Positions 7,031-16,486 of a stretch of 64,000 nt of DNA are shown piece after piece (positions within the stretch are counted from its first letter, which is position 1; each line of letters opens with the position of its first letter). Under the pieces are notes generated by a model. It did not search any database, was not told where the DNA came from, and saw only the letters and a list, made by a program, of their open reading frames with translations. The stretch covers positions 1-64,000 of the forward strand of contig NZ_KI421498.1 in NCBI RefSeq assembly GCF_000473105.1, written 5' to 3'. A program made the position numbers and the translations under genes. This DNA comes from Phaeobacter inhibens DSM 16374 (GTDB taxonomy: Bacteria > Pseudomonadota > Alphaproteobacteria > Rhodobacterales > Rhodobacteraceae).

Positions 7031-8116
7031 ATGACCCACATCGCGCCGCAGCCTGGCATTCTGGATATCGCTCTCTATGAGGGTGGGGCTGCCCATGTGA
7101 AGGGGATGAGCAATGTGACCAAGCTCTCCTCCAATGAAAACCCGCTTGGGCCAAGCCCGAAAGCCATTGAGGCAATGCAGGCGGCGGTTTCCGAGATGCA
7201 TCGATATCCAAGCTCGGATCACAGTGGCCTGCGACAGGCCATTGGCGAGATCTACGGCCTGCCGATGGAACAGATCATCTGCGGTGCCGGCAGTGACGAG
7301 ATCATCACCTTTCTCTGTCAGGCCTATGCGGGTCCGGGAGATGAGGTTCTGTTCACCGAGCATGGTTTTGCCATGTATCGCATCAGCGCACTTGCCGCCG
7401 GGGCGACACCGGTTGAGGTGGCGGAGCGCGATCGTGTTACGGATGTGGACGCGTTGTTGGCTGGATGCACCGAACGCACGCGGCTGGTGTTCATCGCCAA
7501 TCCGAACAACCCCACAGGCACCATGATCGGCATGGCTGATCTGGCGCGTCTCGCCGATGGTCTGCCCAAGGGCGCGCTTCTGGTGCTGGATGGAGCCTAT
7601 GCGGAATATGTCGAAGGGTATGACGCCGGTGCCGCGCTGGTCGCCAACCGCGACAATGTCGTGATGACGCGCACTTTCTCCAAGATCTACGGGCTGGGTG
7701 GCGCGCGGGTTGGCTGGGGCTATGCGCCGAAGCCGATCATCGAGGTGCTGAACCGGGTGCGGGGGCCATTTAACCTCTCCTCTACGGCGCTGGCTGGGGC
7801 AGAGGCAGCGGTGCGCGATACCGACTATACGGAGCACTGCCGTAAGGAAAACGCCAAATGGCGCACATGGCTGGCGGAGGCGCTGGCGGAACTGGGGGTG
7901 CCCTCTGATACCTCTTGTGCCAACTTCATTCTGGCGCGTTTCGCCAGCCCGGAAGAGGCCGGCGCCTGTGACGCATTTCTTCAGTCGCGCGGACTGATTG
8001 TGCGTCGGGTGACAGGCTATAAACTGCCTGCTGCTTTGCGGATTACCGTCGGGGATGAGACCGCCTGCAACGCGTTGGTTGCGGCGATGAAAGTGTTCAA
8101 GGATGGCCCAGCATGA
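7031..8116 (+). CDS. hisC: Histidinol-phosphate aminotransferase
   Basis: A PLP-dependent fold-type I aminotransferase of 361 aa that converts imidazole-acetol phosphate to histidinol phosphate. In this clade it may also transaminate prephenate or aromatic keto acids. Visible motifs: [15 protein letters not shown] at the N-terminus, GAGSDEII for phosphate binding, [16 protein letters not shown] and the PLP lysine K218 in [23 protein letters not shown] is at 7018. It overlaps the following prephenate dehydrogenase gene by 4 bp (ATGA), so both are co-translated, which supports a shared role in aromatic amino acid synthesis. Confidence 0.95.
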   Translation: MTHIAPQPGILDIALYEGGAAHVKGMSNVTKLSSNENPLGPSPKAIEAMQAAVSEMHRYPSSDHSGLRQAIGEIYGLPMEQIICGAGSDEIITFLCQAYAGPGDEVLFTEHGFAMYRISALAAGATPVEVAERDRVTDVDALLAGCTERTRLVFIANPNNPTGTMIGMADLARLADGLPKGALLVLDGAYAEYVEGYDAGAALVANRDNVVMTRTFSKIYGLGGARVGWGYAPKPIIEVLNRVRGPFNLSSTALAGAEAAVRDTDYTEHCRKENAKWRTWLAEALAELGVPSDTSCANFILARFASPEEAGACDAFLQSRGLIVRRVTGYKLPAALRITVGDETACNALVAAMKVFKDGPA

Positions 8117-9033
8117 GCGCGCCGATCTACAACCGCATCGCGCTGATTGGTCTTGGCCTGATTGCCTCCTCCATGGCGCATGCCATTCGCCGTGGCGGGC
8201 TGGCAAGCGAGATCACCGGCTATGCCCGCAGCGCTGAGACCCGCGACACCGCCCGCCGGATCAACCTGTGTGATCGTGTCTGCGATACGGCTGCGGAGGC
8301 GGCGCAGGACGCTGATCTGATCGTGCTCTGTGTGCCCGTGGGGGCGATGGATGCTGTGATGGCGGACATTGCGCCGGTGCTGAAACCCGGTGCCACGGTT
8401 TCCGACGTGGGGTCGGTCAAACGCCATGTGATCGACGCGGTGCAGCCGCATATCCCTGAGGGCGTGCATTTTGTGCCCGCGCACCCATTGGCCGGGACGG
8501 AACATTCCGGACCCGAGGCGGGATTTGCCGAGCTTTATGACAATCGCTGGTGCTTGCTGGTCCCGGTGGAAGGCAGCGATCGCGCGCCGGTGGATCGCTT
8601 GCGGCAGCTCTGGGAGGGGATGGGCGCCAATGTTGATGAGATGGATGCCGATCACCATGATCTGGTTCTGGCTGTCACCTCCCACGCGCCGCATCTGATC
8701 GCTTATACAATGGTTGGGGTCGCTGACGATCTGCGTCGGGTGACCGACAGTGAGGTGATCAAATATTCGGCTGCGGGGTTTCGGGACTTTACCCGGATTG
8801 CGGCCTCCGATCCGACCATGTGGCGCGATGTCTTCCTGACCAACAAGGAGGCGACTCTGGAGATTTTGGGCCGTTTCACGGAGGAACTGTTTGCCCTGCA
8901 ACGGGCGATCCGCACCGGGGACGGCGAACATCTGCACCAGTATTTCACCCGCACCCGCGCCATCCGCCGCGGCATTATCGAGGCGGGGCAGGATACGGCC
9001 GCACCGAACTTCGGCCGCGAGACCAAGTCATGA
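8113..9033 (+). CDS. Prephenate/arogenate (cyclohexadienyl) dehydrogenase
   Basis: The 306-aa protein oxidises prephenate or arogenate with NAD(P) in the tyrosine branch. It starts with the Rossmann motif [19 protein letters not shown]. The conserved [24 protein letters not shown] and SHAPHLIAY segments follow, then the helical C-terminal dimerisation domain. It overlaps hisC by 4 bp and the extensin-like gene by 4 bp, a tight three-gene operon. There is no chorismate mutase or ACT domain. Whether it prefers prephenate or arogenate cannot be read from the sequence. Confidence 0.93.
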   Translation: MSAPIYNRIALIGLGLIASSMAHAIRRGGLASEITGYARSAETRDTARRINLCDRVCDTAAEAAQDADLIVLCVPVGAMDAVMADIAPVLKPGATVSDVGSVKRHVIDAVQPHIPEGVHFVPAHPLAGTEHSGPEAGFAELYDNRWCLLVPVEGSDRAPVDRLRQLWEGMGANVDEMDADHHDLVLAVTSHAPHLIAYTMVGVADDLRRVTDSEVIKYSAAGFRDFTRIAASDPTMWRDVFLTNKEATLEILGRFTEELFALQRAIRTGDGEHLHQYFTRTRAIRRGIIEAGQDTAAPNFGRETKS

Positions 9034-9893
9034 GACGCGGCTGGACGGCTGGGCTGAGGGCCCTCTCAATCGCAGGTGGGCTGACCGCTCTGATCGCGGC
9101 CAGCGCCGGTGCTACGGCAGCCAATGCACCGGAAACCTCCCTGCGGCCCAATGCGCGCCCCGATCTAGTGTCGGGCGCGACGGTGACAGCTGCTGCGCTA
9201 TCCGTTGCTGCGGAGCTGCGGCCTCAATCGCGTCCGCAGTCGGAGCAGGCTATCGCCCTGGCCGCGCTGAGCCTGCCGCTTGTGCCCGCAGGGCCCGACG
9301 CCTCTCTGCGTCCACATTTGCGGCCCGGTGATCTGGCGGAAAAAATCCTGTTCGGCAAACGCAAACGCCGCAAGACCTCTGTCTGCGGCGATATCGATAT
9401 TCAGGGCAGCAAGGTTGGTACCGTGCCCGGTCGGCTGAACGGCTGCGGGGCTAAGAATGCCGTGCGCGTCCGCTCGGTCGCCGGGGTGACGCTCAGCCAG
9501 CAGTCGGTGATGACCTGCGACACCGCGCGTGCGCTCAAGAAATGGGTCGAACGCGATGTGATCAAAGCCTTTGGCCGCCGCGACAAAGTGGTCTCTCTGC
9601 GGGTGGCGGCGCATTATTCCTGCCGCACCCGCAACAATCGGCCAGGCGCAAAGATTTCCGAACACGGTCGTGGCAAGGCGATTGATATCTCAGGCTTTGT
9701 ACTGGAAAGCGGTAAGGTGATTACCGTGCTGAAAGGCTGGACCGCGCGCGCCACGCGGAAGGGGCTGCGCAAGATGTGGAAAGGTGCCTGTGGTCCGTTT
9801 GGCACCGTTCTGGGGCCGCTGTCAGATCGCTACCATCTGGACCATTTCCATCTGGATGTGGCGCGCCATCGCGGCGGCCCATACTGCCGTTAA
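9030..9893 (+). CDS. Extensin-like family protein
   Basis: 287 aa. An N-terminal hydrophobic segment (LRALSIAGGLTALIAASAGA) serves as signal peptide or anchor. A linker with repeated LRPNARPD, LRPQSRPQ and LRPHLRPG units follows, then the extensin-like C-terminal domain from about residue 110: CGDIDIQGSKVG, LKKWVERDV, SCRTRNNRPGAKISEHGRGKAIDI and YHLDHFHLD. The conserved His and Asp residues resemble those of LAS-type D-Ala-D-Ala peptidases, so a cell-wall role in the periplasm is inferred. The start overlaps the previous stop as ATGA and there is no SD, indicating translational coupling. Confidence 0.88.
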   Translation: MRRGWTAGLRALSIAGGLTALIAASAGATAANAPETSLRPNARPDLVSGATVTAAALSVAAELRPQSRPQSEQAIALAALSLPLVPAGPDASLRPHLRPGDLAEKILFGKRKRRKTSVCGDIDIQGSKVGTVPGRLNGCGAKNAVRVRSVAGVTLSQQSVMTCDTARALKKWVERDVIKAFGRRDKVVSLRVAAHYSCRTRNNRPGAKISEHGRGKAIDISGFVLESGKVITVLKGWTARATRKGLRKMWKGACGPFGTVLGPLSDRYHLDHFHLDVARHRGGPYCR

Positions 9894-10894
9894 CGCAGGA
9901 CCAGACGTGGCGCCGGGCCAATTGGCAGCGGCCCGAGCGCGACATAGCCGGATTTGAGCGTCAGCGGCAGATCAAGGTCCCGGTGATTTCCGCCAAGACC
10001 GGCGAAGATCTGCAGCACCTGTTCGATGCCTGCGCGTGCGCGGGGCGGCAGGTTGCCTGCTGTCTCTGCCAATTGCAGAATGTCCTGCCAGTTCTCGACC
10101 TGCAGTGCGAGGTCGCCCTCCGGCAGGCCGGTTTCATCAAGGCTGATTTCACCAGTGGCTTTGATCCGCATCGGTCCCCAGCTGGCTTCGGCGAGATGGA
10201 GTTTGATGTGGCGGGGTTGCGGGCGCCGCAGTTCAATCGCATTGCGGTCCCAGCGTGTATCGAAGGTGACCGTCATCTCGGCAATGACTGTGTCCAGCCG
10301 TTCGGGCAGCCCCTCTGTTGCGGCAAGACGCTGGCGCAGGAGCGGATGTGGAGCCAGGCCGACCGCATCTGCGCGGATCTGGTAGCGGTTTGACGCGTCG
10401 GTCTGGGTCATATCCAGCTGAAAGGCCTGCGCGCCAAGATCGGTGTTGCCATCACTGCGTACCGTCCAGGGGTCGGCGGTGATGTGTAGCTGTTCCAACT
10501 CCCGTGCAGATCCGGGGGCCAGCCGCAAATCGGCCTGTAGCCCGTTTGCCTGAAGGATCGCCGTCTCATCGAAATATGACAGCCGCTGTGGTGTCTGTGG
10601 CAGATGCAGCGTCAGCGTGCCGGGCCAGAGTGCCAGGCTGCGGATATCCAGCCAGTCGGCGCGCCATGCGGTGCCGGTGCCCGGGTCAGCGAGGGTGGGG
10701 GTGGTGATGCGATGATGATGATAAAGCGGAAAGCCCGAGGTGCGCAGCGCCCCGTAGTCGGCCTGCCAGCCCTGTCGCCGCTGCTCGGCAAACCACTCGT
10801 CGAGCCCCTGACGCAGGCCCCAGCCCGCGATGGCCCAGTAGAGGCTCCAGCTGCAGACCATGATCAGCAGCAGTTTTGTCCATCGGATCATCAT
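9890..10894 (-). CDS. DUF2125 domain protein
   Basis: A 334-aa protein with an N-terminal membrane anchor (KLLLIMVCSWSLYWAIAGW) and a large periplasmic part typical of DUF2125, a family of alphaproteobacterial envelope proteins of unknown role (GLRQGLDEWFAEQRRQGW, SGFPLYHHHRITTPTL, repeated beta-strand segments). The start is one of two ATGs at 10894/10891; the ATG at 10966 is less likely because it would add charged residues before the anchor. The stop codons of this gene and the extensin-like gene overlap tail to tail. Confidence 0.85.
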   Translation of the reverse strand: MMIRWTKLLLIMVCSWSLYWAIAGWGLRQGLDEWFAEQRRQGWQADYGALRTSGFPLYHHHRITTPTLADPGTGTAWRADWLDIRSLALWPGTLTLHLPQTPQRLSYFDETAILQANGLQADLRLAPGSARELEQLHITADPWTVRSDGNTDLGAQAFQLDMTQTDASNRYQIRADAVGLAPHPLLRQRLAATEGLPERLDTVIAEMTVTFDTRWDRNAIELRRPQPRHIKLHLAEASWGPMRIKATGEISLDETGLPEGDLALQVENWQDILQLAETAGNLPPRARAGIEQVLQIFAGLGGNHRDLDLPLTLKSGYVALGPLPIGPAPRLVLR

Positions 10895-10958
10895 TCGGCC
10901 TCTTTTCTGGACGTGGGATTTGATGTTTATAGACCGCGATCGAAAAAGGGCCAGCGTC

Positions 10959-11489
10959 ATGACCATGTGGGTATTTGGATACGGATCTTTGTTGTGGAAC
11001 CCGGGCTTTCCGGTGGCCCGCCGCGAAGTGGCTACTCTGCCGGGCTATGCCCGATCCTTCTGCATGAAATCCATCCATCATCGCGGCAGTGAGGAGAAGC
11101 CGGGTCTGGTTCTGGCACTGGACGCGATAGATGGCGCCGCCTGCACGGGGATCGCGCTGGCGGTCGAGACCGGCCACGAAGAACAGACATTGCTGGAACT
11201 GCGGGCACGGGAGCTGATCTCCTCGGCCTATGTGGAAAAAGATCTGACTGTCCAGTTGGCCAGTGGTGGTGAGGTGACGGCCGTCACCTATGTGATTGAC
11301 CCGGATCACAATCAATACTGCGGTGGCATCAGTCTGGAAACTCAGGCGCGGATCATAGCGGAGGCGGTTGGCGGGCGTGGTCCCAATACCGAATACCTCT
11401 TCAATACTGCGGAGCATCTGGCCGAGATCGGGTTGCGCGATGCTGATTTGGATTGGCTGTCAGCGCGTGTGCGGGACCTTGCATCATAA
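10959..11489 (+). CDS. Gamma-glutamylcyclotransferase, ChaC-like
   Basis: A 176-aa ChaC-family enzyme that releases 5-oxoproline from gamma-glutamyl compounds, most likely glutathione. The diagnostic substrate-binding loop WVFGYGSLLWNPGF is at residues 4-17. RARELISSAYVEKDL carries the expected acidic catalytic segment, and NQYCGGIS and GPNTEYLFNTAEHLAEIG close the fold. The start MTMWVFGYG at 10959 is preferred over the frame's earlier ATG at 10860. It is divergent from DUF2125. Confidence 0.9.
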   Translation: MTMWVFGYGSLLWNPGFPVARREVATLPGYARSFCMKSIHHRGSEEKPGLVLALDAIDGAACTGIALAVETGHEEQTLLELRARELISSAYVEKDLTVQLASGGEVTAVTYVIDPDHNQYCGGISLETQARIIAEAVGGRGPNTEYLFNTAEHLAEIGLRDADLDWLSARVRDLAS

Positions 11490-11566
11490 AGCCTTGGCTC
11501 TTCTGAGGTTTTGCCTATAGGCTCCGGTTCTGCAAGAACACCAAAAAAGTGTCAGGAGCCACAGCT

Positions 11567-12748
11567 ATGGCGCAGCCAGACCGCGAAAGCAGACCGCAGT
11601 TTTCCCAACCGGTACGCCAGATCATCATGATGCTGATTGCCCTCGGGCTGTCGGGGTTTGGGGCGTTCGTGGCGCTGCCGCGGGTCTTGCCGGTGTTCGA
11701 GGCCAACCCCTGGCTCAACGGCTTTATCGGTCTGGTGTTTGTCTTTGGTGTGATGGCCTGTTTCTGGCAGGTGCTGCAGCTGATCGGGTCGGTGCGCTGG
11801 ATCGAGGCGTTCGCTGCCGGGGTCGCCAGAGAGGATGTTCGTCCGCCGTCGATGCTGGCGCCGCTGGCCTCTCTGCTGCGCTCACGCGGGGCGCGGATGC
11901 AGCTGGGGTCTTCTTCGACCCGGTCGATCCTGGATTCCGTTGCCACCCGCATCGACGAAGAACGCGAGATCACACGCTACATCGTGAACCTGCTGATTTT
12001 CCTTGGCCTTTTGGGGACATTCTACGGCCTGGCCACCACAGTACCTGCGGTGGTGGACACCATTCGCAGCCTTGCTCCGCAGGAGGGAGAAGAGGGTATT
12101 GCGGTATTCAATCGCCTGATGACCGGGCTGGAGGCGCAGCTGGGCGGTATGGGCGTTGCCTTTGCCTCCTCATTGCTGGGCTTGGCGGGATCGCTGATCG
12201 TTGGCTTGTTGGAGCTGTTTGCGGGCCATGGTCAGAACCGCTTCTACCGGGAACTTGAGGAATGGCTTTCCTCCTTCACCCGGGTCAGTTTTTCCTCTGG
12301 CGAGGAAACGGGGGGTGGTGAGAACAGCGCGCTTGCCGGGGTGCTGGACAGTATGACCGAGCAAATGGATGCGCTGCAGGCGATGTTTGTGCAATCCTCT
12401 GAAGGGCGCGCCGGGGTGGATCAGAAGCTATCCGCGCTGGTGGATGCGATCACCGACATGAACCGGCGGCAGGATCAGTCCGAAGGCACGGCGCGCGCGC
12501 TTGAGCGGGTGGCCGTCGGGCAGGAGGCCCTGACCGAGCTGATGCGCGCTCAGGGGGATGTCGGTCTGGACGCCGAAAGCCGGATGCGGCTGCGCTCCAT
12601 CGATGTGCAGATGTTGCGCATTCTTGAGGAAATCTCGGCCGGTCGTCAGGAAAGCCTTGCCGAGTTGCGCAAAGATATCGACCTCTTGGTCAAAGCCTTT
12701 GCCAGACCGCGTGGATTGGGCCGCAGCGCGCGCGGATCCGAGGATTAA
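11567..12748 (+). CDS. MotA/TolQ/ExbB-like proton-channel protein
   Basis: 393 aa, inner membrane. Four hydrophobic helices are visible, at about 18-40, 47-70, 135-160 and 190-215. The last two carry the family signature LLIFLGLLGTFYGLATTVP and GGMGVAFASSLLGLAGSLIVGLLE. A soluble helical tail of about 175 residues follows, rich in Glu and Gln (VDAITDMNRRQDQ, MLRILEEISAGRQ). It is 3 bp from a MotB-like partner with an intramembrane Asp, so both should form a proton-driven stator-like complex (inference). SD CAGGAG precedes ATG 11567. It is neither flagellar motA (no motor neighbours) nor tolQ (no tolR). Confidence 0.85.
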   Translation: MAQPDRESRPQFSQPVRQIIMMLIALGLSGFGAFVALPRVLPVFEANPWLNGFIGLVFVFGVMACFWQVLQLIGSVRWIEAFAAGVAREDVRPPSMLAPLASLLRSRGARMQLGSSSTRSILDSVATRIDEEREITRYIVNLLIFLGLLGTFYGLATTVPAVVDTIRSLAPQEGEEGIAVFNRLMTGLEAQLGGMGVAFASSLLGLAGSLIVGLLELFAGHGQNRFYRELEEWLSSFTRVSFSSGEETGGGENSALAGVLDSMTEQMDALQAMFVQSSEGRAGVDQKLSALVDAITDMNRRQDQSEGTARALERVAVGQEALTELMRAQGDVGLDAESRMRLRSIDVQMLRILEEISAGRQESLAELRKDIDLLVKAFARPRGLGRSARGSED

Positions 12749-12751
12749 GCC

Positions 12752-14719
12752 ATGGCCCTGTCACGTCGCACCGGACAGCGTTTTCAGGCCTCAATCTGGC
12801 CGGGATTTGTGGATGCGATGACCGGGTTGCTGCTGGTCCTGATGTTCCTCCTGACCATTTTCATGGTGGTCCAATTTGTCCTGCGGGAGACGATTTCCGG
12901 GCAGGAAAGCCAGCTGGATGAGCTGGCAGCGGAGGTGGGGGCGCTGGCCGATGCGCTGGGCCTCGAAGAGCGAGCGAACAGCCAGTTACAGGCCCGGCTC
13001 GGTGCGCTGTCGGCCACGCTTGGGACCACCCAGGGTGCGTTGGAAACTGCGGAAGCAGAGCTTGCAGTAGCGCAGGGCGAGATCAGTGATTTTGAGGCAC
13101 AGGTCGCCCAGTTGCTGCTGCAACAGCAGGAAGCCAACGCCACCATCAGTGATCTGACCGCGCAGCGCGCGGCGTTGCAGGCGGCGCAGAGCGATCTGGA
13201 AGGAGAGCGGGACGCGCTGTCGCAGGCTCTTGCGGTCAGTCGCGATGAAATCGATGCCCAGACTGAGGTCGCGCGCCTTGCCGCAGCCAGGCGGGAGGCA
13301 CTGGAAGCGCTTGTCGCCGATCTCGAAGGGCAGGCGTCTGAGGCAACCGCAGCAGTCTCGCAGTTGGAAGCTGACCTAACCGACGCTGAGGCGGCGCGGC
13401 TTGCCGAGGCGGCTGCCGCGGAGGCGCTGCGTGATCGGCTGAAGACGGCAGACGCGGAATTAACGGCGATGACACTGGCGCTGGAAGAACAGCGTCAGGC
13501 CGCTGAAGATACGCTGACTTTGCTGGCGGCGGCGGAAACCGCCAAGGGGCAACTGGATGCGCAGCTGGCGGACGTGCTGGAGGCGCTGGATGTCGCAAAG
13601 GCCGCAAACGCGGACCGCGACGCATTGGCCGAGCGTCTCACGCGTGTTCTGGCGCAGTTGGAAACCACGCAGACCAGCGCCGATGCACAGGTCGCCGCCT
13701 TGCAGGCAGAGCTGGATCAGTTGCGTGAGAGCCGGGACGCGGCAAAATCCGAGCTGGAAAATACATCAGCAGCGCAGGCCGAGACAGAACAGCGTCTGCT
13801 GGACGCTTTGTCTCAGCTGGAGCAGGCTAGTGCCGCCGCCGCCGACCGGGAGGTGCTGCAACAACGTCTGCTGGCAGCGCTGACGGAGGGCGAAGAGCGG
13901 GCTGTGGAAACCGCAGAGCTGGCCAGCCTCGCCGAACAGCGTGCAGCCCTGCTGGCGCAGGCCCGTGCGAGCCTCAGTACGGAGCAGGCGGTTTCGGAGG
14001 AAGCGCAGCGACAGACGGCACTGCTGAACCAGCAGGTTGCGGCCCTGCGAGAGCAGCTCGGCGGGTTGCAGACGCTGCTGGATGACTACAAGGCCCGTGA
14101 CGCCGCACAATCGGTGCAGATGCAGAACCTCGGCCAGGATCTGAATGCCGCACTGGCGCGGGCCGCCGCAGAGGAACGCCGCCGCCGTCTGCTTGAAGAG
14201 AGCGAGCGCAAGCGACTGGAAACCGAAGCAGAGCAGCTGAGCAGCAAGGCCCAGGATCTGGAGCAATACCGGTCGGAATTCTTCGGCCGCCTGCGAGATG
14301 TTCTGGGCAATCAGGAGGGGGTCCGGATTGAGGGGGACCGCTTTGTCTTTGCCTCTGAGGTATTGTTTGCTCCTGGGAGCGCAGATCTGTCACCGGCCGG
14401 ACGGGCGGAAATTGGCAAGGTCGCCGGTATCCTGCAGGCTGTTGCGGCGGCGATCCCGCCTGAGATCAACTGGATCATCCGTGTGGATGGTCACACCGAT
14501 GACACACCGCTTGGTATCCATCCGAAATTTGCCGACAACTGGGAGCTAAGCCAGGGCCGCGCCTTGTCGGTTGTACGCTACATGGTGCAGGCGCTGGGCA
14601 TTCCGCCCGAGCGCCTGTCTGCCAATGGGTTTGGTGAGTATCAGCCGGTGAACCCTGCGCCGACGGCGGTGGCCCGGGCGCAGAACCGGCGGATTGAGCT
14701 GAAGTTCACCGAGCGCTGA
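12752..14719 (+). CDS. MotB-like OmpA-domain protein with long coiled coil
   Basis: 655 aa. A single membrane helix near the N-terminus (WPGFVDAMTGLLLVLMFLL) contains Asp21, placed like the proton-carrying Asp of MotB/TolR/ExbD. Residues about 45-515 are one very long Ala/Glu/Gln/Leu coiled coil. Residues about 530-655 are an OmpA/MotB peptidoglycan-binding domain (VLFAPGSADLSPAGRAEI, RVDGHTDDTPLG, NWELSQGRALSVVRYM, GFGEYQPV, NRRIELKF). The coil could span the periplasm, so the complex may transmit force to the cell wall or outer membrane. It is paired with the MotA-like gene immediately upstream. The exact role is unknown. Confidence 0.85.
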   Translation: MALSRRTGQRFQASIWPGFVDAMTGLLLVLMFLLTIFMVVQFVLRETISGQESQLDELAAEVGALADALGLEERANSQLQARLGALSATLGTTQGALETAEAELAVAQGEISDFEAQVAQLLLQQQEANATISDLTAQRAALQAAQSDLEGERDALSQALAVSRDEIDAQTEVARLAAARREALEALVADLEGQASEATAAVSQLEADLTDAEAARLAEAAAAEALRDRLKTADAELTAMTLALEEQRQAAEDTLTLLAAAETAKGQLDAQLADVLEALDVAKAANADRDALAERLTRVLAQLETTQTSADAQVAALQAELDQLRESRDAAKSELENTSAAQAETEQRLLDALSQLEQASAAAADREVLQQRLLAALTEGEERAVETAELASLAEQRAALLAQARASLSTEQAVSEEAQRQTALLNQQVAALREQLGGLQTLLDDYKARDAAQSVQMQNLGQDLNAALARAAAEERRRRLLEESERKRLETEAEQLSSKAQDLEQYRSEFFGRLRDVLGNQEGVRIEGDRFVFASEVLFAPGSADLSPAGRAEIGKVAGILQAVAAAIPPEINWIIRVDGHTDDTPLGIHPKFADNWELSQGRALSVVRYMVQALGIPPERLSANGFGEYQPVNPAPTAVARAQNRRIELKFTER

Positions 14720-14729
14720 CGGGGCTGTA

Positions 14730-15314
14730 TTATCGCTTTGGCGGTCTGCTCACTGGTCCGGCAGCTGTTGGATCAGGCCGTTGTTTGCGCCGTGCCGACA
14801 GGCGGGAGATCAGCGTTTTGGCCTCAGTCGGTGGTTCCTGCTCAATCCGCCTGTAGTTGCTGCCATCCCGCTGACGCGTCAGCAGTCCACAGGAAATCAT
14901 CGTCCGCCGCAGGGTCGCGGGATCCTTGAAATCATGTTCGGCCAGCAGGATCCTGTTCACCTCCGCCTCGCTTAGCAATGTGTCAGTCGGGAATACCGCC
15001 CACAGACCAAAGAGCGCCAGCGTCTGCACCCCTCGCCGGGAGGGCCAGCGCAGCAGTCGTCCTGAAGCGTCAAATTGGGTGAGTGTGCGTTCAATCAGCC
15101 GGTGGTCAGCGGGGGCGGCCGTGTTGGCCTGCGCCAAACGTCCGGCAGCGGCCTGAACGGCGCGCTGGTGTTGCAGGTTCTGAAATCCGGCGGCGCGTGC
15201 CAGCATATTCATCAGCGTCAGATGGGGCGGGCTGGCCTCCCCCAATTGACGGGCCAGAGCACGGGAGAAATGCGACAGGTCATCGACCTGTAAGGGGAGA
15301 GATTTGCGGGTCAT
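14730..15314 (-). CDS. DUF2087 domain protein
   Basis: 194 aa, soluble, converging on the MotB-like gene with a 10-bp gap. The middle part (IERTLTQFDASGRLLRWPSRRGVQTLALFGLWAVFPTDTLLSEAEVNRIL...DFKDPATLRRTMISCGLL) matches the DUF2087 fold. That fold looks like a winged-helix DNA-binding domain and is often found in ArsR-type regulators. The N-terminal 60 residues (LSHFSRALARQLGEA, NMLARAAGFQNLQHQ) are helical. A regulatory role is inferred but no target is evident. Confidence 0.75.
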   Translation of the reverse strand: MTRKSLPLQVDDLSHFSRALARQLGEASPPHLTLMNMLARAAGFQNLQHQRAVQAAAGRLAQANTAAPADHRLIERTLTQFDASGRLLRWPSRRGVQTLALFGLWAVFPTDTLLSEAEVNRILLAEHDFKDPATLRRTMISCGLLTRQRDGSNYRRIEQEPPTEAKTLISRLSARRKQRPDPTAAGPVSRPPKR

Positions 15315-15514
15315 ATTGCATCCAATTGGCGCCCGTCCTGGTCGTTGGTCGCTGGCTTAACGACGCGGCGCCATCTGCAATGGAAACCGTTCGATTGGAT
15401 GGCAGGTTTAGCTCTCCCTTGCAGGAGCAGCGACGCCTCGGTGTCTGCCGACCGTGGCCATAGACTAGCGCGTCACCAAGGCGAGGCCAAGAGGGCTTTG
15501 CCATGGCCCTCCCT

Positions 15515-16480
15515 CTATTCGACGGTCATGTCCTGCCGGTGGTCATCAATGACCTCTCCGTCACGCAGCAGCGTCGCAGTGGCGGTGTAGCGACCGGGTT
15601 GCAGCCCGGCACCGTGGATCCGTTTGCCGGCCGCGCGAAACAATTGTGCTTGGGTCTTTTCCAGCCGTTCAGTCTGCTCCAGAACGGGGCCATCCGGCCC
15701 GTCGATCCGCAGCATCAGCTGATCACCACTGCGCGAGCCGAAGGCATAGGCCCAGAACACCACTGCGCCTGATCCGGCGGGCAGAGGGGCCTGATCCGCT
15801 GTTCCGGCCTTGATGGCGGCGAATTTTGGGACATGATCGGCAAACCCACTGCCGAGAAAGCCGCCGGCCTGATAGGTGATGTCGTCCGCCCAGAGCGGCG
15901 CGCCTATGTCTGTGCCGCAGTTTTGCTCCATGCGGGGGCCAAACGGATCAACAGTTTTGCCATCCTTGCGCACTGAGAGGTGCAGATGCGGGAACTGGGT
16001 GTTGCCGGAAAGGCCGATCTCCCCCAGGGGGGTGCCTGCGGTGACCCTGTCGCCCGATTGCACAAGAATGGAGCCGCGTTTCATATGGCAGTATTGGGTT
16101 TCCCAACCTTCGCCATGGCGCAGCAGAACCCCGTTGCCGCATTCGCGCCCCTTAATGGCTGGATCGCCGGGGCCGGTGGAATAGCGATCTTCCATCCCGT
16201 CGCGGCTGCCGACCACGGTGCCATCCGCCGCGGCAAAGACAGTGACGCCGGCCTCCATGTCGCTGAGATAGGGCAGGGCGATATCCGTACCCTTGTGGCC
16301 GTCATAGGTGAGGGGATTGCAGGTGAAATCCTGTGTCGCCGGTCCGATGGCGCGGTCGACATATTGCTGGATCTGGCAGCTGTCGCCGAGGGTGCAATCG
16401 ACCGGCCAGTCCAGAACGAGATCGCTCGCCGCGACGGGCGCGGCGAGCGAGGAGAGAAATGCCAGGGGCAGAAGACGCAT
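15515..16480 (-). CDS. Periplasmic M23-family metallopeptidase
   Basis: 321 aa with a signal peptide (LLPLAFLSSLAAPVAAS). The LytM/M23 zinc site is complete: H62 and D66 in GHKGTDIALP, H132 in TQYCHM, and H165-x-H167 in FPHLHLSV. The enzyme should cut peptidoglycan cross-bridges or activate amidases. Cysteines at 29, 35 and 54 suggest disulfides, and the C-terminal 110 residues look like a beta-rich accessory domain. It begins 6 bp after clpA on the same strand, so the two are probably co-transcribed. Confidence 0.9.
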   Translation of the reverse strand: MRLLPLAFLSSLAAPVAASDLVLDWPVDCTLGDSCQIQQYVDRAIGPATQDFTCNPLTYDGHKGTDIALPYLSDMEAGVTVFAAADGTVVGSRDGMEDRYSTGPGDPAIKGRECGNGVLLRHGEGWETQYCHMKRGSILVQSGDRVTAGTPLGEIGLSGNTQFPHLHLSVRKDGKTVDPFGPRMEQNCGTDIGAPLWADDITYQAGGFLGSGFADHVPKFAAIKAGTADQAPLPAGSGAVVFWAYAFGSRSGDQLMLRIDGPDGPVLEQTERLEKTQAQLFRAAGKRIHGAGLQPGRYTATATLLRDGEVIDDHRQDMTVE

Positions 16481-16486
16481 TGGCTG

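Noticed and set aside
11567..14719. Zorya anti-phage system
   Set aside because: Only the channel pair is present; no helicase or nuclease partner genes adjoin, and the coiled coil is in the MotB-like rather than the MotA-like protein.
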